Of a DNA stretch of 64,000 bases, positions 17,949-26,154 are shown in pieces. Position 1 is the first letter of the stretch. Every line of letters begins with the position of its first letter. The notes below the pieces were generated by a model that saw only the letters and a list, made by a program, of their open reading frames with translations, was not told where the DNA came from and made no database searches. The DNA is from Xanthocytophaga agilis (lineage in GTDB: Bacteria > Bacteroidota > Bacteroidia > Cytophagales > 172606-1): contig NZ_JASJOU010000011.1 of NCBI RefSeq assembly GCF_030068605.1, positions 62,001 through 126,000 on the forward strand. The letters run 5' to 3'. Made by a program: the position numbers and the translations under genes.

Positions 17949-18899
17949 CTATTTCTTCCTTGGCTTCACAACAGGTTCAAACAGAATCTGCTGTCCACAT
18001 AAGGTATTCAGGCAAGTCACCAGATCGCTGGTATGAAGACTTAATACTGAGTTATAGTCATCTTTTCGATATCCTCCAAAAAGACATAAAACCAGTGGCA
18101 AAGGCTTCTGTCTTTTTTGGTCTATTTTCTGAACGAATTCATAAAACAGGCTGGAGCATTCCAACCACTCCTCTGTAGTACATTGCCCTCGGGTATCATC
18201 ATCTTCATGGCTATCGGCTCCATGACAGAATACTACATAATCAATCCGTTTTTCCAGAATAGCATCCCGTAGCAGACCTAGCTCCCGACGCAGATTACTC
18301 ATGTATTTCTGGTGGTTATCGCCTGGATTAATATTTCCAATCCCTCTGGGAACAGCCAGACTCAGATCTGAAACAAAACTACGGGAGTCTTCAATACTGT
18401 TTCCAAAATGTCCATCCAGATCTATGTATGCTCCTCTTAACCCTAGCTCCCTAAATAGTCTGACAGAGGCAATAACCTGTCCTGAAAACGTACAATACCC
18501 TACCCCAGCCTGAGGTATGGCATGGTGAAATCCACTCACCGGACTGAAACAAATCTCATCCGGATGGGTTACTGCATGTCTGATAGCATGATATAAACTT
18601 GCATTGGTGTATCGTATACTTTCAGCAAACTGAGGTGACCAATCAAGATTATTGCTTATAGCTAATGGCTTCTTTCCCGCAAAGAAACTATCTACATACT
18701 GTTCTGTATGTGCCAGATAGAAATCTTCCTGTGAAAATGGAAGAAAGTCGCCCTGTATGTTAATATAACTGCTAAGCTTATGTCTTTCCAGAAAGTTGAG
18801 CAACAGTTTGGGTTTCTGTGGAGAACGGGAAACATTTTTTCCGTTTTTATCCAGAACCATGTGAGGGGTATAAAAAGTATATAGTTGTGCTTTTCGCAT
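17949..18899 (-). CDS. Histone deacetylase / acetylpolyamine amidohydrolase family protein
   Basis: 316 residues of arginase/deacetylase fold. Visible family motifs: SGFHHA (the paired catalytic histidines), IDLDGHFGNS (zinc ligands Asp and His), GADSHEDD (third zinc Asp) and FGGYRKDDY (active-site Tyr). The usual DxHHGDG is here DGHFGNS, so the second His of that loop is Phe, while the zinc ligands remain. Bacterial relatives remove acetyl groups from polyamines, acetoin-linked or other small acetyl-amides; the substrate here is unknown. No signal peptide, so cytoplasmic. The gene has a long candidate leader (promoter box at 19157-19164). Confidence 0.88.
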   Translation of the reverse strand: MRKAQLYTFYTPHMVLDKNGKNVSRSPQKPKLLLNFLERHKLSSYINIQGDFLPFSQEDFYLAHTEQYVDSFFAGKKPLAISNNLDWSPQFAESIRYTNASLYHAIRHAVTHPDEICFSPVSGFHHAIPQAGVGYCTFSGQVIASVRLFRELGLRGAYIDLDGHFGNSIEDSRSFVSDLSLAVPRGIGNINPGDNHQKYMSNLRRELGLLRDAILEKRIDYVVFCHGADSHEDDDTRGQCTTEEWLECSSLFYEFVQKIDQKRQKPLPLVLCLFGGYRKDDYNSVLSLHTSDLVTCLNTLCGQQILFEPVVKPRKK

Positions 18900-19193
18900 A
18901 AGTAATCAGTGTAAAATATTCCAAAAGAGAAAACACCACGAAAAAGTGATGAGATAGTAGAATACTTTGCCTGACACAAGCAAAACCTGCATGTCAAATA
19001 AGACGACTATGACTGTTAAAAGAAATCAGAATGAGTCCTGCAAAGTATTAGTTGCAGAAGCTGTCGGGAGGGACACGGTGCGAGGTAACCCGCAAAATAA
19101 TAGTGGTACGAATAGAGTGAGTCATTGTTATGGCTACCAAAACATTTTAGCCCACACAAAAGTATAAAATTTCCCTAGAAAGAAAAAAACAAA
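18900..19193 (-). promoter_or_regulatory. Long leader and promoter region of HDAC-like gene
   Basis: A perfect -7 box TACTTTTG (minus strand, 19157-19164) with TTTG 25 bp before it (19190-19193) implies a leader of about 250 nt. Near the gene a small stem (CAC/GTG, about 18938-18951) is followed by GTTTTCTCTTTT, which could attenuate. No known riboswitch was recognised; a 66-codon plus-strand frame here looks accidental. Confidence 0.35.
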
Positions 19194-19205
19194 TTTTTTT
19201 TACAT

Positions 19206-19255
19206 AAAAACGCCAGTCTTTTCATAACCTACTTATCAGGTAGAAAAGACTGGCG
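19206..19255 (-). terminator. Intrinsic terminator of T9SS type A protein gene
   Basis: A 13-bp perfect stem CGCCAGTCTTTTC/GAAAAGACTGGCG with a 19-nt loop, followed on the minus strand by five T residues and more A/T. Lies 57 bp after the stop at 19312. Confidence 0.85.
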
Positions 19256-19311
19256 TCCACTTATTTTTGTCAGCTACCTCTAACAGGTAGTCTAAGCTAT
19301 TTTTTAGAAGC

Positions 19312-20610
19312 TTACTGCTTTACCACTTTAAACTGCTCCTTCTTTCCACTCTGATCTGTAATATGTACCAGATATAATCCAGGTGCCAGGAAATTATCTT
19401 TAAAGCGAACTGACTCTTCAGCAGATGCTTGTTGTGTAAAGACAACTCTACCATCCATTGCCAGCACCTTTACAGTCGCATTCTGAAAAGAAGGATTTAA
19501 TTGGATAGATAGCTCTTCAACAAATGGGTTAGGAGATACTATGGACGCTCTGTCCAAATCATCACCTATAGTGGCTCCTGCTACACGGGAAGAAGAACTA
19601 CCTCCTGTTGTAAAGGTGCTGGTAACGAAACTGCTACTGTAACACACCCACCCACCACGCACACGCACTTCGTATTTGGTATTAGGTTTTAAAGCTTTGG
19701 GAACAGTCCACTGATTTGCATTGGATGCTACTGGGGCAGAAATATAATCTTCACCTGCCCAATCAGCGGGATAACGATCAATCTCATAACTGGTGAAAAT
19801 CCATTGTACACATTCTTTTGTTGAGTAATTTCCTGTTACAATAGTAGGTGTTAACGAAACTCCTGTTGCACCAGCAACCGGACTTATAAATTGAGGGCTA
19901 AGAGGACCACGAACAATAACAGGAATAGAATAGGTATTTTGGGATAACACACTTCCTTGTGAATCTGCACAGGTTAGTACCAGTTTTTTCAGCATCACCT
20001 GATTACGGGGTAGAGCTGCAGCATCAAAACTGTATGCAACCGCCAAGGGTTGAGTAGCCTGCTGAGTTGTTAATGCAAAAGTAGAAGAGACACTTTGAAT
20101 AGCCCCCAATTCAAAATTAACAGTAATTTTCCGGGCATTAGGATTATTGGCATTTACACTCAGTTCAAATCCACGTGATAATTCATAGAGATTCAATGTA
20201 TCTGCCGGGCTTATTAACAGAGGTTTGGTTTGTACAGGCAAAGGTTGAGAAATTGTAAAGATGGTATAATACTTCTGTGCAACCAGTTGACCTGAAGCGG
20301 TCACAGTTTTTACCTCAATAAGATATTGTTGTCCTGTGATCAATGCATTAGAAGGAACAGCGAAACTATTTGGTTGTCCGCTAACAACATTTTGATTCGT
20401 CTCATAGGCTAACTTACGTGGATCATTCAATAATATCTTCAGGTAGATTTTCTTTGCAGACACATCATTAGCTTGAACCTTAAGTACTACTGGTGCTAAT
20501 ATATTGACAGTGGAACGATCTGCTGGGGATACCAAAACCGGACTTGCTGCATAACTGGATAATGTTAAAAAGAAGCCCCACACAAGAAATAATCTGTAGA
20601 AGTAATTCAT
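19312..20610 (-). CDS. Secreted protein with T9SS type A C-terminal sorting domain
   Basis: 432 residues. A signal peptide (FLTLSSYA, cut near residue 22) is followed by three immunoglobulin/fibronectin-like beta-sandwich segments, each starting with a PVLVSPAD- or PLLISPAD-type strand; the third (about 240-340) resembles an FN3 domain (KALKPNTKYEVRVRGGW). The last 80 residues are the type IX secretion sorting domain: VSPNPFVEEL, VKVLAMDGRVV, LAPGLYLVHI, then KKEQFKVVKQ. It should be exported through T9SS and attached to, or released from, the surface. No catalytic motif; an adhesin or matrix role is possible but unproven. Single gene with its own terminator. Confidence 0.85.
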   Translation of the reverse strand: MNYFYRLFLVWGFFLTLSSYAASPVLVSPADRSTVNILAPVVLKVQANDVSAKKIYLKILLNDPRKLAYETNQNVVSGQPNSFAVPSNALITGQQYLIEVKTVTASGQLVAQKYYTIFTISQPLPVQTKPLLISPADTLNLYELSRGFELSVNANNPNARKITVNFELGAIQSVSSTFALTTQQATQPLAVAYSFDAAALPRNQVMLKKLVLTCADSQGSVLSQNTYSIPVIVRGPLSPQFISPVAGATGVSLTPTIVTGNYSTKECVQWIFTSYEIDRYPADWAGEDYISAPVASNANQWTVPKALKPNTKYEVRVRGGWVCYSSSFVTSTFTTGGSSSSRVAGATIGDDLDRASIVSPNPFVEELSIQLNPSFQNATVKVLAMDGRVVFTQQASAEESVRFKDNFLAPGLYLVHITDQSGKKEQFKVVKQ

Positions 20611-20964
20611 AAATTTATATTAATAGTTTAAGATATAATTTAACATATCGTTGTTTATTTATGACTTTTAGAACACATAGTAAACATTAAAAGACAATCT
20701 CAAAACTTACACAAAACGCTGAATATTAGACAAAAGACAGAATCCAGGTTCTGTAGGCTTCATGGATCAAACCTTAAAAGTATTAGAAAAAAAACACCTT
20801 TAGCACTCAGTATCAGCCTTCAACCTTATTCGCAACAACTTACTACAGAAACCTTATCATACAGGAAGTTTACAGGCTAAAAAAAATCAAAAAAAATTAT
20901 CTATGGAAAATTCGCCAGATTAGTTATAAATCGTTCATCTCTACTTATTTACCAGCAATCTTAT
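20611..20964. other. 354-bp A+T-rich spacer
   Basis: Lies upstream of the T9SS protein gene and beyond the end of locus 2. It must contain the promoter of the minus-strand gene, but no good -7 box is seen. No coding signal or repeat found. Confidence 0.4.
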
Positions 20965-21004
20965 AAAAGAAAAGGGATAAAGCAATAAAATTGCGTTATC
21001 CCTT
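20965..21004 (-). terminator. Intrinsic terminator of locus 2 operon
   Basis: Arms AAGGGATAAAGCAA (20972-20985) and TTGCGTTATCCCTT (20991-21004) pair over 14 bp with one mismatch around a 5-nt loop; the minus strand continues as TTTCTTTTATAAG. It lies 62 bp after the thioredoxin stop, so the whole SusC-to-thioredoxin run can be one transcript. Confidence 0.85.
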
Positions 21005-21065
21005 ACACTACTATTACTACTGAATAGTATTCAGTAGTTTATAAATCCAATTACCTATTCACTTA

Positions 21066-22157
21066 TCAATTAAAGATCTTGGCTAATTGCTCATTTAGCT
21101 TTTCGCCTCTTAGATCACGGGCAATAATCTTTCCCTGAGGATCTATCAGAAAATTAGCAGGTATGGCACGGATACCATATTGTACAGCTACTACATTCCG
21201 CCAACCTTTCAGATCTGACACTTGTGTCCAGGGTAATCCATCTTTTTCCAGAGCTTTACTCCATCTGTCTTTGTTATCATCCAGAGACACTCCCAGTATA
21301 TCAAACCCTTTGTCCTTATATTTCAGATATGCCTCCCGCAGATTAGGATTTTCTTGTCGACAAGGTCCACACCAGCTAGCCCAGAACTCAAGTAATACAT
21401 ACCTGCCTTTGTAAGAAGCTAAATTTACTTCTTTACCATTCAGACTGTATTGGGTAAAGTCAATAGCAGCCTGTCCTACCTGAGCACGTTTAAGACTCTC
21501 CAGACGTTCAACTACCTCTCTGGCTTTGTGGGTCTGTTTGATTTTATCATCCAGTTTATCATAAATAGCCTGAGCCTCTGTATGATTTGCAGCATTTGCC
21601 CAGTTCATCAGTTCATTCAGACTAGTAAAACTTTGGGTATGAGTTACAATGAAGTTCTTTCTGATATCATCTTCCTTATTATACAATATATCAGATTGTG
21701 TCATAAGTTCTTTCATCAGAACTGAGTCACCTTTTTCTTTGGCCGCATTTGCTTGCTGATACAGATCTGTCACCTTTTTGCGATTTGCCCATATTTCTTT
21801 TTCAAAAGCCTCATAATCTGCCTGTACTGTTGATCCCGCAATACGCAGCTTGTCCAGTGAATCTGCACTTCCGGTTAGTGTCATAATTGTATTCTCTACA
21901 TAGAATATTTTTTGCAGGCGTACATCCGTAGAGTAAATCATTGCCATTTCAGGTTCCTCTACTCTGCCTTTAAAAGCAAACTTCCCTGCTGTGACAATGG
22001 CTGTATCTGCCTTTTCTACACCATTGACCATATATTTCATATACAGTTTCTTTACTTTAAGCCCACGAACATTTCCGTTGATTGTAAAACCTGTTTTTGT
22101 GGGAAGCTGGCAGGCGAAGAAAACAATCGCCAGGAATAAAATCGGATAGTATTTCAT
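21066..22157 (-). CDS. TlpA-like thioredoxin lipoprotein with DUF4369 domain
   Basis: 363 residues from ATG 22157 (the frame opens at 22196, but this ATG begins a proper lipoprotein signal, MKYYPILFLAIVFFAC). A DUF4369 beta domain (about 20-115), a helical linker (about 115-225) and a thioredoxin-like domain (about 228-362) follow. The redox site is FWASWCGPCRQENP. This architecture is common in Bacteroidota as membrane-anchored periplasmic disulfide reductases. As the last gene of locus 2, after a protease with several cysteines, it may keep imported or secreted proteins reduced; that link is inferred. Its terminator follows. Confidence 0.9.
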   Translation of the reverse strand: MKYYPILFLAIVFFACQLPTKTGFTINGNVRGLKVKKLYMKYMVNGVEKADTAIVTAGKFAFKGRVEEPEMAMIYSTDVRLQKIFYVENTIMTLTGSADSLDKLRIAGSTVQADYEAFEKEIWANRKKVTDLYQQANAAKEKGDSVLMKELMTQSDILYNKEDDIRKNFIVTHTQSFTSLNELMNWANAANHTEAQAIYDKLDDKIKQTHKAREVVERLESLKRAQVGQAAIDFTQYSLNGKEVNLASYKGRYVLLEFWASWCGPCRQENPNLREAYLKYKDKGFDILGVSLDDNKDRWSKALEKDGLPWTQVSDLKGWRNVVAVQYGIRAIPANFLIDPQGKIIARDLRGEKLNEQLAKIFN

Positions 22158-22236
22158 AAAAGGATGAATATAGATAGATAAAAAATTATGTATCAATTGG
22201 AGATAAGCTCTTTTTCAGTTATTTCTCGTAGATATT

Positions 22237-23712
22237 TTACTTTATCAAAAGCTCTCTGATTGCATTTACCGGAATGGTTTCTTTCACAACCATCTGAACA
22301 TGCTGATCCTGGTTGTATAGTGACCGTGTAGCCGAGACCACTCCTATTACATTACCTTTGCTATTTAAAACCGGTGCTCCACTAGACCCCTGAGAGAAAT
22401 CAGCTGTCACACTCATTTTCTCACCCCCATCACGCCAATACATACGTGATACAAGACCCTGACTAAATGAATAATACAGCGAATGTGGATGACTGATTAT
22501 ATTTACTTCTTCACCAGCTAAAGCCTGCTCACCCAATGGTAAGGCTTTCAGCTTCTTTCCCTGAGTATCTAATTTGAATATGGCTACATCATTGGCTTTG
22601 CTGGCAGCCAGTACAGATGTAATAGGATATACATTGCCTGCATAATCCATAGCCACCAGTGCTACATCAGACTGCTCGTTTGTGGTTTGTCCTCTGAAGA
22701 TATGGTAACTGGTCACGCCGATTCCATCTTCTGCAATCACAAATCCAGAGGCAGATCGGATATGGTCATTCGGGCAATGTGAGCACTTATACAAAGTTCC
22801 GATTATCAACACACTTTCTTTACCAGACTGATACAATGCAGTTTCTTCCTGGTTTGTGTTATAAGGAGCTATTGTATTGACCCGACATTGGGTATTTGCC
22901 AATTGATTTGTCAAATCTGTAAGTGGCACTGTTTTCTTCTCATTTACCAGTGTCCGGGCCTGCTGCTCAAGTACCTGATAAACTTTGTCATCTGAGATTA
23001 CTCCGTTAGTAAAGGTAAAGCCACTTGTTTGTAACTGGGCAACCGATGGGCTTTGTGCATAGCTTTCCCAAAGTTGATCCAATGTTTTACCAGTTTGCTG
23101 GCTCCAAATCTGATCAGAATACGTTTTTGTACGCATGGCTTTGTCCAGTGTCTTCACCAGCCCTGACTTTACATTCGTCTCTAACCAAACAAGGAAACGC
23201 GCTGTGATGCGATAACTATTTGTATAATGCTGGCCTGAATCAAAAGCAGGCAGAAACAATTTTCGTCCTTCCGTATCAACACCAAACGTATATCGTACAT
23301 AATCAGCGATGCCTTCAGTAAGCCATCCCGGACCTGAATCTCCCGGATATGCCTGTACCAGATGCATAACTTCATGTGTAACCACGTCGATATCTTCCGG
23401 ATGAATACGCAACCAATTAGAACTATATCTTACTTCTCCATTACTGGCTTCTGCTACTCCTGCATAGGCTGTATCTACCAGAAAGCGGACATGTTTAATC
23501 GCTTTTGGATTGAAGGTTTTAACTAATACCGGATACACGTCAAAAAAAGCATTGACCATCCGATCCTTCATCTTTGCATCGAGTTCTGGGTCTTGGCTCA
23601 CAAATGTGAGTGTGTATCCCTGGCGTTTATAGGTTTGGGTTTGTTGTGCACTTCCTTCTGAATAAACCAGACAGACCAGAAATGTCAGCAGATAAGCAAA
23701 TTGTATTTTCAT
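22237..23712 (-). CDS. Two-protease fusion: basic secretory protein-type metalloprotease plus trypsin-like serine protease
   Basis: 491 residues with a signal peptide cut near SAQQ (residue 22). Residues about 30-225 match the basic secretory protein peptidase group: HEVMH (His113, His117) and, 13 residues on, WLTEGIADY (Glu133, Asp137), the expected zinc site. Residues about 300-490 form a trypsin-like domain with a complete triad: His337 (TSYHIF), Asp375 (KANDVAIF) and Ser444 (GSSGAPV). The linker has KCSHCPNDH, a CxxC pair. Both halves look active. Lying between SusCD-associated lipoproteins and a thioredoxin, it suggests that locus 2 handles protein or peptides. An alternative is a processing protease for one target. 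Confidence 0.83.
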   Translation of the reverse strand: MKIQFAYLLTFLVCLVYSEGSAQQTQTYKRQGYTLTFVSQDPELDAKMKDRMVNAFFDVYPVLVKTFNPKAIKHVRFLVDTAYAGVAEASNGEVRYSSNWLRIHPEDIDVVTHEVMHLVQAYPGDSGPGWLTEGIADYVRYTFGVDTEGRKLFLPAFDSGQHYTNSYRITARFLVWLETNVKSGLVKTLDKAMRTKTYSDQIWSQQTGKTLDQLWESYAQSPSVAQLQTSGFTFTNGVISDDKVYQVLEQQARTLVNEKKTVPLTDLTNQLANTQCRVNTIAPYNTNQEETALYQSGKESVLIIGTLYKCSHCPNDHIRSASGFVIAEDGIGVTSYHIFRGQTTNEQSDVALVAMDYAGNVYPITSVLAASKANDVAIFKLDTQGKKLKALPLGEQALAGEEVNIISHPHSLYYSFSQGLVSRMYWRDGGEKMSVTADFSQGSSGAPVLNSKGNVIGVVSATRSLYNQDQHVQMVVKETIPVNAIRELLIK

Positions 23713-23812
23713 GTAAACAGGTGTTTTAATAAAGCATAGACAATGTTCGCCTGCACCAACTGGTCCAGTGGAGAAAGCAAGTCATTAGTGAAAAAAGAAT
23801 ATGGACAAGTCT

Positions 23813-25207
23813 TTATTTCCGGATGGCAATATCTACTGGAGCACCAGGAATCCCACCAACAGTTCTAAGTAGGTTCCCATTTTTGCCAGTACTTACATCC
23901 AGGTAGGACAAATTCCCTTCTGTACCGACCACCAGTGTATCCCCATCCGCGATCAGTTTTAACATGGATATAGCTTTTCCCGAGAATTGTGTATCCAGTA
24001 TTTTTACCTCTTCATTTACAGGATTGTATCGGTAAATCTTATCTCCTGAAGAAAAGAAAATAACCTCTCTGGATGATCCCTCCCACTTTGTATCAGCCGT
24101 AATCAGATCGTTTGCTTTGAATACCCTCATGTAATTGGTATAAAAGATCTCAGAGGAATTGGAAAACTTCAGTTCATAAATCTTTCCGGTGGCGTCCTTC
24201 CCATAGGCATAACTGGCGCTGTTATTGATATACGTCAGATAGACCAGATCGAGCGGCACATTGGTAGGGTCAAAGCCTTTCCCTACAGGAATAACTGTGT
24301 AGTCTGTACCAAAATAGGCTCCGGCACCGTTAAAACGTACAAACTGTTTTTTCTTCAGATTAAAACCCAGGAAGTAATCATTGGTCATGATAAAATAAGG
24401 AGACAGTTCATAATCCCCAGAAGAACTGTTGCCATAGGTACCATAAACCGGACTCAGAGGAGAGGTCTGATTAGTACCCATATAAAGTTTTCCATTGATT
24501 ACACCTACAGTTACTGCTGTTGGATGGACTTTCAGAGATCCTACTTTAACAGAGGGAGGAGTATCAAAAAAGTTATCATTAATATACTTTCCTTTCTGCA
24601 TAGTATTGGCATCTATAATGACACCTGGCTTCTCGCCTTCCCCTAGAACCCAATAGGAAAAATCCAGACTCTGACGATTAATGTATAATAACTGAAATGG
24701 TTTGCCCGGCAGTTGTTCATGATTAACCCCCTCATATAAACGAGGCAAGATGGTATAATCCGGTTTTACAAAAGATAACTGAGTTACTCCTGACTCTACA
24801 CTCAAGACAGCAGTACCTGAAGTAAATTCAGTTCGGGCTTCAATCTTGAAATCGTAGAAATACTTCATCTCGTTACTGTGATCTGTAACAATGAATAATG
24901 CTGTATATGTACCAGGCTTCTCACCAAATATGATCTTCAAGTCCTTCTCATTATAATTAAGTTTCCATGGCTCGTGTGGGACATTGATCTGCCATTGATA
25001 ACTTAGTTTTTCTGTATTGGCCAGTGTATGTTTTACAACAGGAAAAATCCGCAGAGAATCTCCTATAACGGCCCGAAACAATGAATCCTTTACTCCTTCA
25101 ACAACAGGTTTTTCGGGCGTTACATAATCATAGTTCCCTATATCTTTGTAACAGGAAGTAGTAACAATGAAAAGAAGAAATAAAATATAGACAAAAGACT
25201 TTTTCAT
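23813..25207 (-). CDS. PKD-like family lipoprotein (locus 2)
   Basis: 464 residues; lipobox VTTSC with Cys19. The segment after it, YKDIGNYDY and YQWQINVP, is the conserved start of the Bacteroidota PKD-like lipoprotein family that sits third or fourth after SusC/SusD. Two beta-sandwich units (about 35-130) are followed by a repeat-rich region with a propeller-like look (GKLYMGTNQTS, GKDATGKIYEL, GDKIYRYNPVN, VVGTEGNLSYLDV). No catalytic motif. Probably a surface-exposed substrate-binding component of locus 2. It follows the DUF4843 gene by 86 bp and precedes the protease fusion by 100 bp on the same strand. Confidence 0.85.
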   Translation of the reverse strand: MKKSFVYILFLLFIVTTSCYKDIGNYDYVTPEKPVVEGVKDSLFRAVIGDSLRIFPVVKHTLANTEKLSYQWQINVPHEPWKLNYNEKDLKIIFGEKPGTYTALFIVTDHSNEMKYFYDFKIEARTEFTSGTAVLSVESGVTQLSFVKPDYTILPRLYEGVNHEQLPGKPFQLLYINRQSLDFSYWVLGEGEKPGVIIDANTMQKGKYINDNFFDTPPSVKVGSLKVHPTAVTVGVINGKLYMGTNQTSPLSPVYGTYGNSSSGDYELSPYFIMTNDYFLGFNLKKKQFVRFNGAGAYFGTDYTVIPVGKGFDPTNVPLDLVYLTYINNSASYAYGKDATGKIYELKFSNSSEIFYTNYMRVFKANDLITADTKWEGSSREVIFFSSGDKIYRYNPVNEEVKILDTQFSGKAISMLKLIADGDTLVVGTEGNLSYLDVSTGKNGNLLRTVGGIPGAPVDIAIRK

Positions 25208-25293
25208 ATCAAAGGGTTGTATAATGTCAAACCATCAAGGGTGTTGTCTTTTAGAAGTTATAGTTTATAGGAAGAAGCTCAGAGAAACAGTTC

Positions 25294-26145
25294 CTAGTTC
25301 ATAGTAACCCGTTGTCCATGCTCATTGACGAAGTAGTACTTCTTATCATCTTTATTAAACTGCAACAGAAACTTCTTTCCAGGATTAGCTGTATGATAAA
25401 AATCGTAATTACCATCACTACGTTTTGTAAGTACATAGTTCGTCTGATTAGCTGTCCACGTAAAAGGATCATTCAAAAACTTGCGTAGTTTATCAATCAC
25501 ATATAAGGTATACGGAATTTGCAGTGCATTATCGCCACTATAATCTGAAATAAGATCTACCCTCCCAACAGAAATCAGATACAAGTCATGTTTAACCCGT
25601 GAGTACTCTCCTAACTGCCCACTCCACATATCCCACCATATAGGTTTTTCGAGCCTGTTGGAAAACACTACTTTTGCCTGTATCATTTTGGCAAGCCCTA
25701 CCCCAAAGTCTTCACTGGCAGCCAGCTTAAGAATTATGGATACACTCTTATTCTGCAAGGCAGGATCAGTATTATAAAGAATCAGAGGAAGATAGGCTTT
25801 ACCCGAATCAGACGGCATGATGTAAGCACTCTGTAATGGTTCATAGTGAGTACCTTGTTGTGCGGTAGTTCCCTGCGCTACTACAGTTACATGAAACTGT
25901 CTCTCGCCAGTGGTTCTGATTCCTGATATCCGTACCGGAAGTAGTACCGTATCTCTTTCCATATCAGGTGTATAGGCAAATGTATACACCACACTATCCC
26001 GATCCTTTGTTTTTTCATCGTCAAAACCGAAATACACATTATCATGTGAATTATAGCTTTGGACTTCGTCTCTCTTACAAGCTGTATTCAGACACAGAAT
26101 GATCCATATAAACAGTAGTATATTTTTATTCTTCATGTGCTTCAT
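25294..26145 (-). CDS. DUF4843 domain lipoprotein (locus 2)
   Basis: 283 residues; lipoprotein signal with Cys23 (LNTAC). The body has the DUF4843 features: an early VYFGFDDEKTKDRDSVVYTF strand, GTHYEPLQSAYIMPSDSGKA, and a late WWDMWSGQLGEYS segment. The family is found almost only in SusCD loci of this type and is thought to be a surface-exposed helper; its biochemical role is not known. The start codon is nine nucleotides after the SusD stop, so the two are translationally close. A second ATG three codons on is possible. Confidence 0.88.
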   Translation of the reverse strand: MKHMKNKNILLFIWIILCLNTACKRDEVQSYNSHDNVYFGFDDEKTKDRDSVVYTFAYTPDMERDTVLLPVRISGIRTTGERQFHVTVVAQGTTAQQGTHYEPLQSAYIMPSDSGKAYLPLILYNTDPALQNKSVSIILKLAASEDFGVGLAKMIQAKVVFSNRLEKPIWWDMWSGQLGEYSRVKHDLYLISVGRVDLISDYSGDNALQIPYTLYVIDKLRKFLNDPFTWTANQTNYVLTKRSDGNYDFYHTANPGKKFLLQFNKDDKKYYFVNEHGQRVTMN

Positions 26146-26154
26146 AATAGTAGA

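Noticed and set aside
18967-19167. 66-codon plus-strand frame, locally richer in G+C, in the leader of the HDAC-like gene
   Set aside because: Composition and residue order look random, it has no start context, and it lies opposite a promoter and leader. Riboswitch folds I know (cobalamin, TPP, SAM, c-di-GMP) were considered and none fitted.
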